64,000 bases of DNA from Pseudomonas sp. G2-4. Lineage in GTDB: Bacteria > Pseudomonadota > Gammaproteobacteria > Pseudomonadales > Pseudomonadaceae. This document shows, in pieces, positions 27,315 through 37,447 of the stretch. A model generated the notes under the pieces. That model was not told the origin of the DNA. It saw only the letters and a program-made list of their open reading frames with translations, and ran no database searches. Numbering within the stretch: the stretch's first letter is position 1; each line of letters starts with the position of its first letter. The position numbers were made by a program, and so were the translations under genes. The stretch spans positions 6,430,001 to 6,494,000 of the forward strand of contig NZ_CP125957.1 in assembly GCF_030064125.1 (NCBI RefSeq), written 5' to 3'.

Positions 27315-27356
27315 CGAGCAAGCCTGCTCCCACAGAGTCCGGGTTTGGCCCGGCTC
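27315..27356. repeat. Half REP and hairpin between pstS and pstC
   Basis: A lone type A REP arm (CGAGCAAGCCTGCTCCCACA, 27315-27334) followed by the hairpin GAG-t-CCGGG-tttgg-CCCGG-CTC (27335-27356), just past the pstS stop. The hairpin has no T-run on the minus strand, so it may slow or partly stop pstS transcripts, not end them fully. Confidence 0.55.
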
Positions 27357-27361
27357 AGGTT

Positions 27362-28360
27362 TTACTTCTTGGCGACGTTACCGCCTTCCGACAGCCCCAG
27401 GTCAGCCAGTGCCTTGGCGGCAACCTTGGCTGGCAGTGGGATGTAACCGTCCTTGACCACGACTTCCTGACCTTGCTTGGACAGGATCAGCTTGACGAAC
27501 TCGGCTTCCAGCGGGGCCAGAGGCTTGTTCGGCGCCTTGTTCACGTAAACGTAGAGGAAGCGCGACAGTGGGTACTTGCCGTTCAGGGCGTTTTCTTCGG
27601 TGTCTTCGATGAACTCGCCGCCTTCTTTCTTGGCAAGGGCAACGGTTTTTACGCTGGCGGTTTTGTAGCCAATGCCCGAGTAGCCAACGCCGTTGAGCGA
27701 GCTGCTGATCGATTGCACAACCGAGGCCGAACCTGGCTGTTCATTGACGTTTGACTTGTAGTCGCCTTTGCACAGGGCTTCTTCTTTAAAGTAGCCGTAG
27801 GTGCCGGATACCGAGTTACGACCGAACAACTGAACTGGCTTGTTGGCCAGGTCCCCGGTCACACCCAGGTCACCCCAAGTCTTCACGTCGGCTTTAGCGC
27901 CGCACAGACGAGTGGACGAGAAAATCGCATCGACCTGAGCCATGGTCAGGCCTTTGATCGGGTTGTCCTTGTGTACGAATACAGCCAGGGCATCGACAGC
28001 CACCGGGATGGCGGTAGGCTTGTAGCCGTACTTGGTTTCGAAGGCCTGCAGCTCGTTGTCCTTCATCTTACGGCTCATCGGGCCCAGGTTGGAGGTGCCT
28101 TCGGTGAGCGCGGGTGGCGCGGTGGACGAACCAGCGGCCTGAATCTGGATATTTACGTTCGGGTATTCTTTCTTGTAGTTCTCGGCCCACAAGGTCATCA
28201 GGTTGGCCAGGGTATCGGAGCCGACGCTGGACAGGTTGCCCGACACACCAGTGGTCTTGGTGTAGCTCGGGATCGCTGGGTCAACAGCAGCAACCGCGTT
28301 GGCAGTTGCAACGCCAGCAGCGACAAATGTCATTGCCGCCATCAAACGCTTCAGTTTCAT
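27362..28360 (-). CDS. pstS: Phosphate-binding protein PstS
   Basis: 332-residue periplasmic binding protein with signal peptide (cleavage near AVAA). The phosphate-binding motifs are visible: [13 protein letters not shown] at the N-terminus, [20 protein letters not shown], and [18 protein letters not shown]. It delivers phosphate to PstC/PstA. A strong AGGAGTAAGG ribosome-binding site precedes the ATG and a Pho box lies 77-94 bp upstream. It is separated from pstC by 208 bp. Confidence 0.96.
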   Translation of the reverse strand: MKLKRLMAAMTFVAAGVATANAVAAVDPAIPSYTKTTGVSGNLSSVGSDTLANLMTLWAENYKKEYPNVNIQIQAAGSSTAPPALTEGTSNLGPMSRKMKDNELQAFETKYGYKPTAIPVAVDALAVFVHKDNPIKGLTMAQVDAIFSSTRLCGAKADVKTWGDLGVTGDLANKPVQLFGRNSVSGTYGYFKEEALCKGDYKSNVNEQPGSASVVQSISSSLNGVGYSGIGYKTASVKTVALAKKEGGEFIEDTEENALNGKYPLSRFLYVYVNKAPNKPLAPLEAEFVKLILSKQGQEVVVKDGYIPLPAKVAAKALADLGLSEGGNVAKK

Positions 28361-28436
28361 GCCTTACTCCTAGCAGATAGGGTGTGTTAAGTCGGCAAAG
28401 TATCGGTAAGCCGTGTGAACACTCTATGGCTGAAAT

Positions 28437-28454
28437 ATGACAATTGGATGAAAG
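28437..28454 (-). promoter_or_regulatory. Pho box upstream of pstS
   Basis: On the minus strand CTTTCAT-CCAA-TTGTCAT matches the PhoB-binding consensus in 12 of 14 positions, at a normal distance from the pstS start. Confidence 0.83.
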
Positions 28455-28538
28455 GCCAGCATTGGGTTTTACAACATGATTGGCACCAATAAAGGAGTCA
28501 GGGAGAGGACCCGCTCATTTACAGAGACGAATGAACCC

Positions 28539-28629
28539 GTGGCGAGGGAGCTTGCTCCCGCTTGAGTGCGCAGCACTCATAAAGAAGGGGTTGCTGCGCA
28601 ACCCAGCGGGAGCAAGCTCCCTCGCCACA
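28539..28629. repeat. REPIN, type B
   Basis: Arms GCGAGGGAGCTTGCTCCCGC and complement around a GCGCAGCA-type spacer, between pstS and the MFS gene. Confidence 0.88.
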
Positions 28630-28651
28630 ATGAATCGCAACCGCCTTAAGC

Positions 28652-29950
28652 TTAGCGACCTTTCTTCCAGAGATAACCGCCCACCGCAATCCCTACCCCG
28701 CAAATGACCGCCACGTAATACGCCGGCCCCAGCGGGCTTTCCTTGAGCAGCAGGGTGACGATCATCGGGGTCAGGCCGCCGAAGATCGCATACGCCAGGT
28801 TGTAGGAGAACGACAGGCCACTGAAGCGCACCACGGCCGGGAATGCCTTGACCATGACGTAAGGCACCGCGCCGATGGTACCCACCAACAACCCACTCAA
28901 GGCATAGAGCGGAAACAGCCACTCGGGGTGGTCGAACAGGCTGTGATAGAAGGTCCAGGAGGTGATCAACAGCAACGCGCTGCCAAACACAAACACCCGT
29001 CCGGCGCCGAAACGGTCAGCCAGCACGCCGGAGCCGATGCAACCAAAGCTCAGGAACACGATCGCCAGGCTGTTGGCCTGCAACGCGGTGGTGGGGCTGA
29101 AGTGGTACACGGTCTGCAGCACTGTCGGGGTCATCAGGATGATCACGATGATGCCGGCCGACAGCAGCCAGGTCAGCAGCATCGAGATGGCGATGGCGCC
29201 ACGATGATCACGCAGCACGGCCCGCAGCGGTATTTCCTCGGCCAGGGCCTTGCGCAGTTGCAGCTCGGCGAACACCGGGGTTTCGTGGAGCCAGCGGCGC
29301 AGATACACCGAAAACAGGCCGAACACACCGCCCAGCAGGAACGGAATCCGCCAGGCGAAATCCGCCACTTCTACTGGCGTATAAATGCTGTTGATGGCTG
29401 TGGCGACCAGCGAACCCAACAGAATCCCCACGGTCAGGCCGCAGGTCAGCGTGCCGCAGGCATAGCCGATGTGGCGCGCCGGAACGTGTTCGGAGACGAA
29501 TACCCAGGCCCCGGGCACTTCGCCGCCAATGGCCGCGCCCTGGATCACCCGCATCAGCAACAGCAGGATCGGCGCCCACATGCCGATCTGGGCATAGGTG
29601 GGCAGCAGGCCCATGATCAGGGTCGGCACAGCCATCATGAAAATGCTCAGGGTGAACATTTTCTTGCGCCCCAGCAGGTCGCCGAAGTGGGCCATGATGA
29701 TCCCGCCCAGCGGCCGGGCCAGGTAACCGGCGGCAAAGATGCCGAAAGTCTGCATCAAGCGCAGCCACTCAGGCATTTCGGCCGGGAAGAATAATTTGCC
29801 GACCACGGTGGCGAAGAACACGAAAATGATGAAATCGTAGAACTCCAGCGCACCGCCCAAGGCGGAAAGCGACAGCGTCTTGTAATCGTTGCGGGTCAGT
29901 GGACGTGCGAGTTGTGCGGGCGTCGCTGTGCTCGAAGGCGCAGGGGTCAT
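28652..29950 (-). CDS. MFS transporter, metabolite:H+ symporter type
   Basis: 432-residue, 12-helix carrier. The loop after helix 2 reads GDLLGRKKMFTLSIF and the signature PLGGIIMAHFGD precedes it, typical of the MHS branch that takes up organic acids and osmolytes. The start at 29950 (MTPAPSS) gives the usual short cytosolic N-terminus. It lies upstream of pstS on the same strand but is separated by a REPIN and the pstS promoter, so a phosphate role is not implied. Substrate unknown. Confidence 0.85.
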   Translation of the reverse strand: MTPAPSSTATPAQLARPLTRNDYKTLSLSALGGALEFYDFIIFVFFATVVGKLFFPAEMPEWLRLMQTFGIFAAGYLARPLGGIIMAHFGDLLGRKKMFTLSIFMMAVPTLIMGLLPTYAQIGMWAPILLLLMRVIQGAAIGGEVPGAWVFVSEHVPARHIGYACGTLTCGLTVGILLGSLVATAINSIYTPVEVADFAWRIPFLLGGVFGLFSVYLRRWLHETPVFAELQLRKALAEEIPLRAVLRDHRGAIAISMLLTWLLSAGIIVIILMTPTVLQTVYHFSPTTALQANSLAIVFLSFGCIGSGVLADRFGAGRVFVFGSALLLITSWTFYHSLFDHPEWLFPLYALSGLLVGTIGAVPYVMVKAFPAVVRFSGLSFSYNLAYAIFGGLTPMIVTLLLKESPLGPAYYVAVICGVGIAVGGYLWKKGR

Positions 29951-30149
29951 GGCAAGGGCTTCTCTTATTAGTCGGTTCTGCAACCCTGACAACACGGGTT
30001 AGGGCCTGGGCAGGTTCGGCACGATAACAAATTGTTCGAAAAAGCACATAGAGGTGCGTAATTGACGGTCGAAATCAGAACCGAGTGGTCGTCTCGACGT
30101 CTATCGCCCGATATACTCGCAACGTTGCAACACTCTGTAAGGGGTTGCT

Positions 30150-30257
30150 GTGCGAAAACGTCGTTGGTGGCGTAGTAATAGAACCAGCCGGTTTCGCAGA
30201 GTTTCCCTTTGGCACGCCTTTACGAAAAACGTGACGAACGTAGTAAGTTCGGGCTGA
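30150..30257 (+). CDS. Possible small arginine-rich peptide
   Basis: 35 codons from GTG at 30150 to TGA at 30257, reading RKRRWWRSNRTSRFRRVSLW and on to TNVVSSG. It has a well-spaced AAGGGG ribosome-binding site (30139-30144) and a TATACT hexamer at 30112-30117 that could be a -10 box. About a quarter of the residues are arginine. It lies in a 377-bp gap upstream of the thioesterase gene. It could be a leader peptide or a chance frame; I do not recognise a family. Confidence 0.35.
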   Translation: MRKRRWWRSNRTSRFRRVSLWHAFTKNVTNVVSSG

Positions 30258-30327
30258 ATCGTTTTTTACAAAGACGGCTATTCACCTGCAACACAAGACA
30301 GCGTTACGGGTCAGAGGCACCCCCGGC

Positions 30328-30732
30328 ATGATAGAGCTCGAACAAGAAGATCCAATCCCGCAAGGCGACCTGGCCCTGCAAATCACCGCGCTCCCCCGCG
30401 AGACCAACGGCTTCGGCGATATCTTCGGCGGTTGGCTGGTGTCTCAGATGGACCTGGCCGGCACCGCCATGGCCAGCAAAGTGGCCGGTGGACGCGTGGC
30501 CACCGTGGCGATCGATCGCATGGCGTTCCTGGTGCCGGTGGCGGTGGGTGCGCAGCTTTCCTTTTATACCCAGGCGCTGGAAATCGGCCGCAGCTCGATC
30601 CAGATGATGGTCGAGGTCTGGAGCGACGATCCGCTGTCCAGTGAATGGCGCAAGGTGACCGAGGCGGTGTTTGTCTTCGTCGCCATCGACGGCAGTGGTC
30701 GTACCCGCTCGGTTCCGCCGCGCGCCCGTTAA
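30328..30732 (+). CDS. Acyl-CoA thioesterase, hotdog fold
   Basis: 134-residue single hotdog-domain thioesterase of the YciA type, which hydrolyses acyl-CoAs in the cytosol. The conserved NGFGDIFGGWLVSQMD carries the catalytic-site aspartate of the second helix. The start at 30328 fits the family length. The gap to the following mutarotase gene is 57 bp, so the two may be co-transcribed. Chain-length preference cannot be told from sequence. Confidence 0.9.
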   Translation: MIELEQEDPIPQGDLALQITALPRETNGFGDIFGGWLVSQMDLAGTAMASKVAGGRVATVAIDRMAFLVPVAVGAQLSFYTQALEIGRSSIQMMVEVWSDDPLSSEWRKVTEAVFVFVAIDGSGRTRSVPPRAR

Positions 30733-30789
30733 ACACGGCGGCCGTTTTGCGGTCCATTGCAGTTCCTGTTCCTGAGCGAGATTTGCAAC

Positions 30790-31689
30790 ATGCCAACGCC
30801 CCATGTCGAAGCCGTCAAACTGGATGAACTGAACGGTTGGCGAATCCGCCACGGTCAGGCCGAGTTGCTGGTGACCCAGCAAGGCGCGCACATCCTCAGC
30901 TATCAAGTGGACGGCCAGCCGCCGCTGATCTGGCTCAACGACCAGGCCACGTTCAAGGCCGGCAAGAGCATCCGCGCCGGCGTGCCGGTGTGCTGGCCGT
31001 GGTTCGGCAACCTGACGCGCAACCCCGACAGCGTGCAGGCCATGCGTGTGACCAACGATCCGGCCACGGCCCATGGCTTGGTACGGGCGATGGATTGGGA
31101 ATTGAAGGGCATCGAAGCCGAAGGCGAAAGCCTCAAGGTGGAGTTCGTGCTGCCCTACCCCGAAAACGGCCTCTCGGGCTGGCCTCACCAAGTGGACCTG
31201 ACGCTGACCATCGTGATGGACGAGCAGTTGCACATCCGCCTCACCAGCCATAACCGTGGCAGCGAGACCGTCAGCCTCAGCCAGGCGCTGCACAGCTACT
31301 TCGCCGTGAGCGATGTGCGCAACGTACATGTCGATGGGGTGGATGGCTTGAGCTACATCGAGACCCTCGACGACTGGAAAATCGCCACCCAGGCCGGTGA
31401 TCTGCACTTCGCCGGCGAGACCGACCGCGTCTACCTCAATACCCCGCCGACGCTGAGCATCGTTGATCCGCAGTGGGAACGCCGGATCGAACTGACCAGC
31501 AGCGGTTCGCGCTCGGCAGTGATCTGGAACCCCTGGACCGAACGCGCCAAGGCCTTCAGCGACATGGCCGACGATGGCTGGCAGCGCATGTTGTGCATCG
31601 AGACGGCGAATGTGATGGACGACGTGGTGACGCTGTTGCCCGAGGCCAGCCATACCCTTGGCGTGAGCATCCGCAGCAAGCCGCTTTAA
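30790..31689 (+). CDS. D-hexose-6-phosphate mutarotase (YeaD type)
   Basis: 299-residue aldose-1-epimerase-fold enzyme that interconverts the anomers of glucose-6-phosphate. The family features SIRAGVPVCWPWFGN, the histidine in THGLVR-type ATAHGLVRAMDW and the late WNPWTERAKAFSDM segment are present. I used the ATG at 30790; the frame is open 11 codons further back without a good start. It follows the thioesterase gene. Confidence 0.9.
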   Translation: MPTPHVEAVKLDELNGWRIRHGQAELLVTQQGAHILSYQVDGQPPLIWLNDQATFKAGKSIRAGVPVCWPWFGNLTRNPDSVQAMRVTNDPATAHGLVRAMDWELKGIEAEGESLKVEFVLPYPENGLSGWPHQVDLTLTIVMDEQLHIRLTSHNRGSETVSLSQALHSYFAVSDVRNVHVDGVDGLSYIETLDDWKIATQAGDLHFAGETDRVYLNTPPTLSIVDPQWERRIELTSSGSRSAVIWNPWTERAKAFSDMADDGWQRMLCIETANVMDDVVTLLPEASHTLGVSIRSKPL

Positions 31690-31707
31690 GCCACACCATA
31701 AAACCAT

Positions 31708-31797
31708 TGTGGGAGCGAGCTTGCTCGCGATAGCGGGATAACAGTCAACATCAGCGTCGACTGACACACCGCCATCGCGAGCAAGCTCGCTCCCACA
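31708..31797. repeat. REPIN, type A (near-identical to 40338-40427)
   Basis: 90-nt element with arms GAGCGAGCTTGCTCGCGA and complement. Its spacer also matches the copy at 40338-40427: the two differ at only three positions over 90 nt. Confidence 0.93.
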
Positions 31798-31826
31798 TTG
31801 GGATTTGTGTCAGGCCAACCGGCCTA

Positions 31827-32363
31827 TTACAAATCCGCCTCCTGCACCACCCTCACCTTTTCGGCCTCCAGTGCATACGCCGCGCTGGCCAGGTCGTTGT
31901 CGACCTTTTCGATCTTCAGCGTGCCGGTCACCCACAGCGGCGTGTAGATGTCGTCCAGCTTCAGGCCCTTGGGGTAGCGCACCAGCACCAGTTGATTCGG
32001 CGGTGGTGGCGGGACGTGGATGCAGGCGCCGGGGTAAGGCACCAGGAAAAACAGCGTGCTACGGCCCTTGGCGTCGGATTCCAGTGGCACGGGGTAACCG
32101 CCGATGCGAATGTGTTTATCGCTCATCGACGCCACGGTCTTGGTCGAATACATCACCGCCGGCAAGCCTTTGCTTTGTTTCAGGCCACCTTTTTCGGTGA
32201 AGGTGCCACTGGCTTCGGGGGAGTCATGATCGATCTCGGGCATGGCCTCGAGGGCTTTCTGGTCCGACTTGGGCATCAATTCGAGCCAGTCGGTTTCCGG
32301 CAGTTCGGCGGCATGGGCCAGGCCACTGCCCAGCAGAAGAAGGGTCAACACTAGACGGCGCAT
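31827..32363 (-). CDS. DUF3299 exported protein
   Basis: 178-residue protein with signal peptide (MRRLVLTLLLLGSGLAHA) and a DUF3299 domain. Conserved features are IGGYPVPLES and FFLVPYPGACIHVPPPPPNQ, followed by a beta-rich end (PLWVTGTLKIEKVDNDLA). The family is periplasmic and of unknown function; some relatives sit near lipoprotein-transport permeases, but none is here. ATG at 32363 is preferred over an upstream TTG. Confidence 0.85.
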   Translation of the reverse strand: MRRLVLTLLLLGSGLAHAAELPETDWLELMPKSDQKALEAMPEIDHDSPEASGTFTEKGGLKQSKGLPAVMYSTKTVASMSDKHIRIGGYPVPLESDAKGRSTLFFLVPYPGACIHVPPPPPNQLVLVRYPKGLKLDDIYTPLWVTGTLKIEKVDNDLASAAYALEAEKVRVVQEADL

Positions 32364-32448
32364 GAAAGGGCTCGGCAATGAGTAGGAAGTGCAACGCCGG
32401 CATTCTAGCCCTCTCTGCGCGCCACGCAGAGAGGGTGTTGTCTTTGTA

Positions 32449-32694
32449 TCAGTTTCTTTTGATCAGGCCGTAGATCACCAGCAACACCACCGCGCCCACC
32501 AGGGCACCGATGAAGCCCGCGCCTTGGCCCGCCTGGTAGATGCCCAGGGCCTGGCCGCCATAAGTGGCTGCCAATGAACCGCCGATACCGAGCAGGATGG
32601 TCATGATCCAGCCCATGCTGTCATCGCCCGGTTTCAGGAAGCGCGCCAGCAGGCCAACGATCAAGCCGATAAAGATGGTTCCAATGATTCCCAT
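32449..32694 (-). CDS. GlsB/YeaQ/YmgE-family membrane protein
   Basis: 81-residue, three-helix inner-membrane protein of the transglycosylase-associated family. Glycine-rich helices GTIFIGLIVGLLARFLKPG and GWIMTILLGIGGSLAATYGG are typical. Relatives are induced by stress, but the molecular function is not known. The start has a GGGGAA ribosome-binding site. Confidence 0.9.
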   Translation of the reverse strand: MGIIGTIFIGLIVGLLARFLKPGDDSMGWIMTILLGIGGSLAATYGGQALGIYQAGQGAGFIGALVGAVVLLVIYGLIKRN

Positions 32695-32797
32695 GGCAAT
32701 TCCCCGTTTGGTTGGATGCTATGCCAAAGCCTAGTCAGACTTTGGCACCTTGCCATGAGAGAAGCCGGCCGACGAATGGTTCCACCCATGTCTCAGT

Positions 32798-33883
32798 TTA
32801 TTGCTCGGCGATCAGCGTCTCGACCTTGATGATCTGCTGGGCCAGGGTCGCCCGGTCAGCGCAGCGCAGATTGGCGTGACCCACTTTGCGCCCAACCTTG
32901 AACGCCTTGCCATAGTGATGCAGATGGCAATCGGCAATGGCCAGGACTTTCTCGCTGTCCGGGACCTTGCCGATGAAGTTGAGCATCGCGCTTTCGCCGA
33001 CCTTGGCGGTCGAGCCCAGCGGCAGTCCGGCCACCGCCCGCAGGTGGTTTTCGAACTGGCTGCACTCGGCGCCTTCAGTGGTCCAATGCCCGGAGTTGTG
33101 CACCCGAGGCGCGATTTCGTTGGCCTTGAGGCCGCCGTCCACTTCAAAGAACTCGAACGCCATCACGCCGACATAGTCGAGCTGCTTGAGCACCCGGCTG
33201 GAATAGTCTTCGGCCAGGGCCTGCAACGGATGGTCGGTGCTGGCGACGGACAGCTTGAGGATGCCGTCCTTGTGGGTGTTGTGCACCAACGGGTAGAAAC
33301 GGAGCTCACCGTCACGGCCACGCACAGCGATCAGCGAGACTTCCCCGGTGAACGGCACGAAGCCTTCCAGCAGGCAGGCCACGCTGCCCAGCTCGGCAAA
33401 CGTGCCGACCACGTCCTCAGGCTTGCGCAGGACTTTCTGGCCCTTGCCGTCATAACCCAGGGTGCGGGTCTTGAGCACGGCTGGCAGGCCGATGGCGGCC
33501 ACCGCGGCGTCCAAGTCGGCCTGGGACTGAATGTCGGCGAAGGCCGGCGTGGGAATGCCCAGGTCCTTGAACATGTTCTTTTCGAACCAACGGTCCCGGG
33601 CAATACGCAAGGCTTCGGCGCTCGGGTAGACCGGGACGAACTGGGACAGGAAAGCAACGGTTTCGGCCGGGACGCTTTCGAACTCGAAGGTCACCAGATC
33701 GACTTCGTCGGCCAATTGGCGCAGGTGATCCTGGTCGCCGTAGTCGGCCCGCAGGTGTTCACCCAGCGCGCTGGCGCAGGCGTCCGGTGCCGGGTCCAGG
33801 AAAGCGAAGTTCATCCCCAGCGGCGTACCCGCCAGGGCCAACATGCGACCCAACTGGCCGCCACCGATTACACCGATCTTCAT
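32798..33883 (-). CDS. purK: 5-(carboxyamino)imidazole ribonucleotide synthase
   Basis: 361-residue ATP-grasp enzyme that carboxylates AIR with bicarbonate in purine synthesis; PurE then moves the carboxyl group. The N-terminal IGVIGGGQLGRMLALAG and the ATP-grasp stretch LKTRTLGYDGKGQKVL are clear, as is EIAPRVHNSGHWT near the active site. It follows purE by 12 nt as an operon. Confidence 0.96.
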   Translation of the reverse strand: MKIGVIGGGQLGRMLALAGTPLGMNFAFLDPAPDACASALGEHLRADYGDQDHLRQLADEVDLVTFEFESVPAETVAFLSQFVPVYPSAEALRIARDRWFEKNMFKDLGIPTPAFADIQSQADLDAAVAAIGLPAVLKTRTLGYDGKGQKVLRKPEDVVGTFAELGSVACLLEGFVPFTGEVSLIAVRGRDGELRFYPLVHNTHKDGILKLSVASTDHPLQALAEDYSSRVLKQLDYVGVMAFEFFEVDGGLKANEIAPRVHNSGHWTTEGAECSQFENHLRAVAGLPLGSTAKVGESAMLNFIGKVPDSEKVLAIADCHLHHYGKAFKVGRKVGHANLRCADRATLAQQIIKVETLIAEQ

Positions 33884-33895
33884 TCGTCAACAACC

Positions 33896-34387
33896 TCAGG
33901 CAATGCGTGGGTCTGGATTGTCCAGGACGCTGTCTGTCTGTTCAGCGCGGAATTTTTTCAACACGCTATGAAACTGTGGATGCTTGGCGCCCAAAATGCT
34001 CGCCGAGAGCAGGGCCGCGTTGATTGCGCCAGCCTTGCCGATGGCCAGGGTCGCCACCGGAATGCCGGCCGGCATCTGCACGATCGACAGCAGCGAATCG
34101 ACGCCCGAGAGCATCGACGACTGCACCGGCACGCCCAGCACCGGCAGGTGGGTCTTGGCCGCACACATGCCGGGCAAGTGGGCTGCGCCGCCGGCACCGG
34201 CGATAATCACCTCGATGCCTCGGGACTCGGCTTCTTCAGCGTACTGGAACAGCAGGTCCGGGGTACGGTGGGCGGAAACCACTTTCACCTCGTAAGGGAT
34301 GCCGAGCTTTTCCAGCATATCGGCGGTGTGGCTAAGGGTGGACCAATCGGACTTGGAGCCCATGATCACGCCAACCAGTGCACTCAT
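33896..34387 (-). CDS. purE: N5-CAIR mutase
   Basis: 163-residue class I PurE. The conserved [16 protein letters not shown] and [11 protein letters not shown] segments hold the catalytic serine, aspartate and histidine; [20 protein letters not shown] follows. It converts N5-CAIR to CAIR. It leads purE-purK, and its leader holds a terminator hairpin 44 nt before the start codon. Confidence 0.96.
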   Translation of the reverse strand: MSALVGVIMGSKSDWSTLSHTADMLEKLGIPYEVKVVSAHRTPDLLFQYAEEAESRGIEVIIAGAGGAAHLPGMCAAKTHLPVLGVPVQSSMLSGVDSLLSIVQMPAGIPVATLAIGKAGAINAALLSASILGAKHPQFHSVLKKFRAEQTDSVLDNPDPRIA

Positions 34388-34430
34388 CGTCGTGCCTCAT
34401 CTCTCTGGGCGCCCGCAGGCGCGTCAAAAA

Positions 34431-34467
34431 ACAACAAGCCACGCAGGAGACCGGCGTGGCTTGTTGT
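34431..34467 (-). terminator. Terminator hairpin in the purEK leader
   Basis: Perfect 14-bp stem (ACAACAAGCCACGC and complement) with a 9-nt loop; on the minus strand it ends in six T. It lies between a likely purE promoter and the purE start, so it is placed like an attenuator. It could instead end transcripts of the LysR gene further upstream. I see no clear antiterminator pairing. Confidence 0.75.
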
Positions 34468-34504
34468 ACGAATTCTGGCCGGGCGAACCGACCGAAGGCC
34501 GGGC

Positions 34505-34534
34505 AGTATACCGAAAATGGTGCGTTAAACGCAC
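34505..34534 (-). promoter_or_regulatory. Likely purE promoter with palindromic operator
   Basis: On the minus strand a TATACT -10 box (34510-34505) is preceded, at -35 spacing, by the perfect palindrome GTGCGTT-T-AACGCAC (34534-34520). Transcription would start near 34498, 110 nt before purE. The palindrome looks like a repressor site overlapping the -35 region. Confidence 0.5.
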
Positions 34535-34613
34535 TTTCGCCGACCATCTGTCATTTGGGCTGAAGCGGCGGTTTTATTGACTCGCAGGTCAGCGAGGGAA
34601 CAGCATAAATCCC

Positions 34614-34702
34614 TGTGGGAGCGAGCTTGCTCGCGATAGCGGCAGATCAGTCTATGCAGCTGTGAGTGTCAGGTCGTCATCGCGAGCAAGCTCGCTCCCA
34701 CA
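34614..34702. repeat. REPIN, type A
   Basis: Arms GAGCGAGCTTGCTCGCGA and complement, 89 nt overall, between the purEK leader and the LysR gene. Confidence 0.88.
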
Positions 34703-34720
34703 AGGGGTTCTGCGCTGTCT

Positions 34721-35638
34721 TCAGGATCCGGCCACACCCTGCGCCACACCGCCCTCGAGCTTGCGCCACAACAACCGCACATTGGCCTTGCGCACCAGGG
34801 CGCAGCGGTACAGGCGAATCTCCAGGGGGACGTGCCATTGCGTGCCGCCACAGATCACCAGTTCACCCCGGGCCAGTTCGGCGCGCACGCTCAGGTGCGG
34901 CACCCAGGCGATGCCCAGGCCTTCCAACGCCATGCTTTTCAGGCTGTCGGCCATGGCCGTTTCGTAGACCGTGGTGAAACGCAGCGCCCGTTGGCGCAAC
35001 AACTGGTTAACCGAACGGCCGAGGAACGCGCCGGCGCTGTAGGCCAGCAGCGGCACGCTGGCCTCGCCTTCTGGGTCGAACAGCGGCTTGCCGTCAGCAT
35101 CGGCCGCACACACCGGGAGCATTTCGGTCTGGCCCAGGTGCAGCGACGGAAAGATTTCCGGGTCCATCTGCATCGCCGAATCCGGATCGTAGAAGGCCAG
35201 CATCAGGTCGCAGCCACCTTCACGTAATGCATGGACCGCATCGCCGACGTTGGTCGCCACCAGCCGCGTGGCGATGTTCATCCCCTCGTTGCGCAATTGC
35301 GCGATCCAGCGCGGGAAGAAACCCAACGCCAGGGAGTGGGCCGCAGCCACCTGAATGACTTCGCCCTGTCCGCCTTCCAGATGATGTAAATGACGCAGCA
35401 CTTCACCCAATTGCTCAACCACCGTGCGCGCCGTCACCAGAAACAACTGGCCCGCCGCCGTCAGTTCAATGGGCGTGCGGGAGCGGTTGACCAGGGTCAG
35501 CCCGAGCGCCGCCTCGAGGCTGCGAATCCGCCGACTGAAAGCCGGCTGCGTCACGAAGCGCCGCTCAGCCGCCTGGGAGAAACTGCGCGTCGCAGCCAGG
35601 GCACTGAAGTCCTCGAGCCATTTGCTTTCAAGATTCAT
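34721..35638 (-). CDS. LysR-type regulator, divergent from aspartase
   Basis: 305-residue LysR-family regulator. The N-terminal helix-turn-helix contains FSQAAERRFVTQPAFSRRIR and the effector domain starts near VIQVAAAHSLALGF. The start at 35638 (MNLESKWLEDFSAL) matches the family; an upstream in-frame extension does not. It is divergent from aspA with 181 bp between starts, so aspA is its likely target. The same gene order is found in P. aeruginosa. Confidence 0.87.
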   Translation of the reverse strand: MNLESKWLEDFSALAATRSFSQAAERRFVTQPAFSRRIRSLEAALGLTLVNRSRTPIELTAAGQLFLVTARTVVEQLGEVLRHLHHLEGGQGEVIQVAAAHSLALGFFPRWIAQLRNEGMNIATRLVATNVGDAVHALREGGCDLMLAFYDPDSAMQMDPEIFPSLHLGQTEMLPVCAADADGKPLFDPEGEASVPLLAYSAGAFLGRSVNQLLRQRALRFTTVYETAMADSLKSMALEGLGIAWVPHLSVRAELARGELVICGGTQWHVPLEIRLYRCALVRKANVRLLWRKLEGGVAQGVAGS

Positions 35639-35819
35639 CACGTCCTCCCTTTGCACGCACCAAAACAGGTCACACGTTCGCCACACCGTCGACGTCACAC
35701 CGGCATTATGCCGAATATGCATAGGCCAGTGCTTAACAGCATTGGCCCTAATTTTCTCGAGAGCCTAGGATTCGCAGCGTTCCGGCTCAGACCGGGTCCT
35801 TATCGAGATGATTTCTATC
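35639..35819. promoter_or_regulatory. LysR/aspA divergent promoter gap
   Basis: 181 bp between divergent starts, expected to hold both promoters and the LysR site. I did not find an unambiguous T-N11-A palindrome. Confidence 0.4.
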
Positions 35820-37244
<1,425 letters not shown>

Positions 37245-37298
37245 TCACCGCAACTAACGCTCACCAGGTCGAGGGACTAGACACCTCTCACCTTTTGA

Positions 37299-37328
37299 GG
37301 GCTTGGGGACCTTCCCCAAGCCCTTTTT
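37299..37328 (+). terminator. Intrinsic terminator of aspA
   Basis: 11-bp stem GGGCTTGGGGA / TCCCCAAGCCC with a 3-nt loop, followed by a run of T. Confidence 0.92.
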
Positions 37329-37359
37329 TTAATTGAAAACCACAAAGGATGACCGAACC

Positions 37360-37447
37360 TGTGGGAAGGAACCTGCTCGCGATAAACGACGACGTGCTGC
37401 CGTTGTATACCGCGTCATCAGCGATCGCGAGCAAGCTTTTTCCCACA
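37360..37447. repeat. Degenerate type A REPIN
   Basis: Same arrangement as the other type A elements, but both arms have drifted (GTGGGAAGGAACCTGCTCGC and CGAGCAAGCTTTTTCCCAC). Confidence 0.7.
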
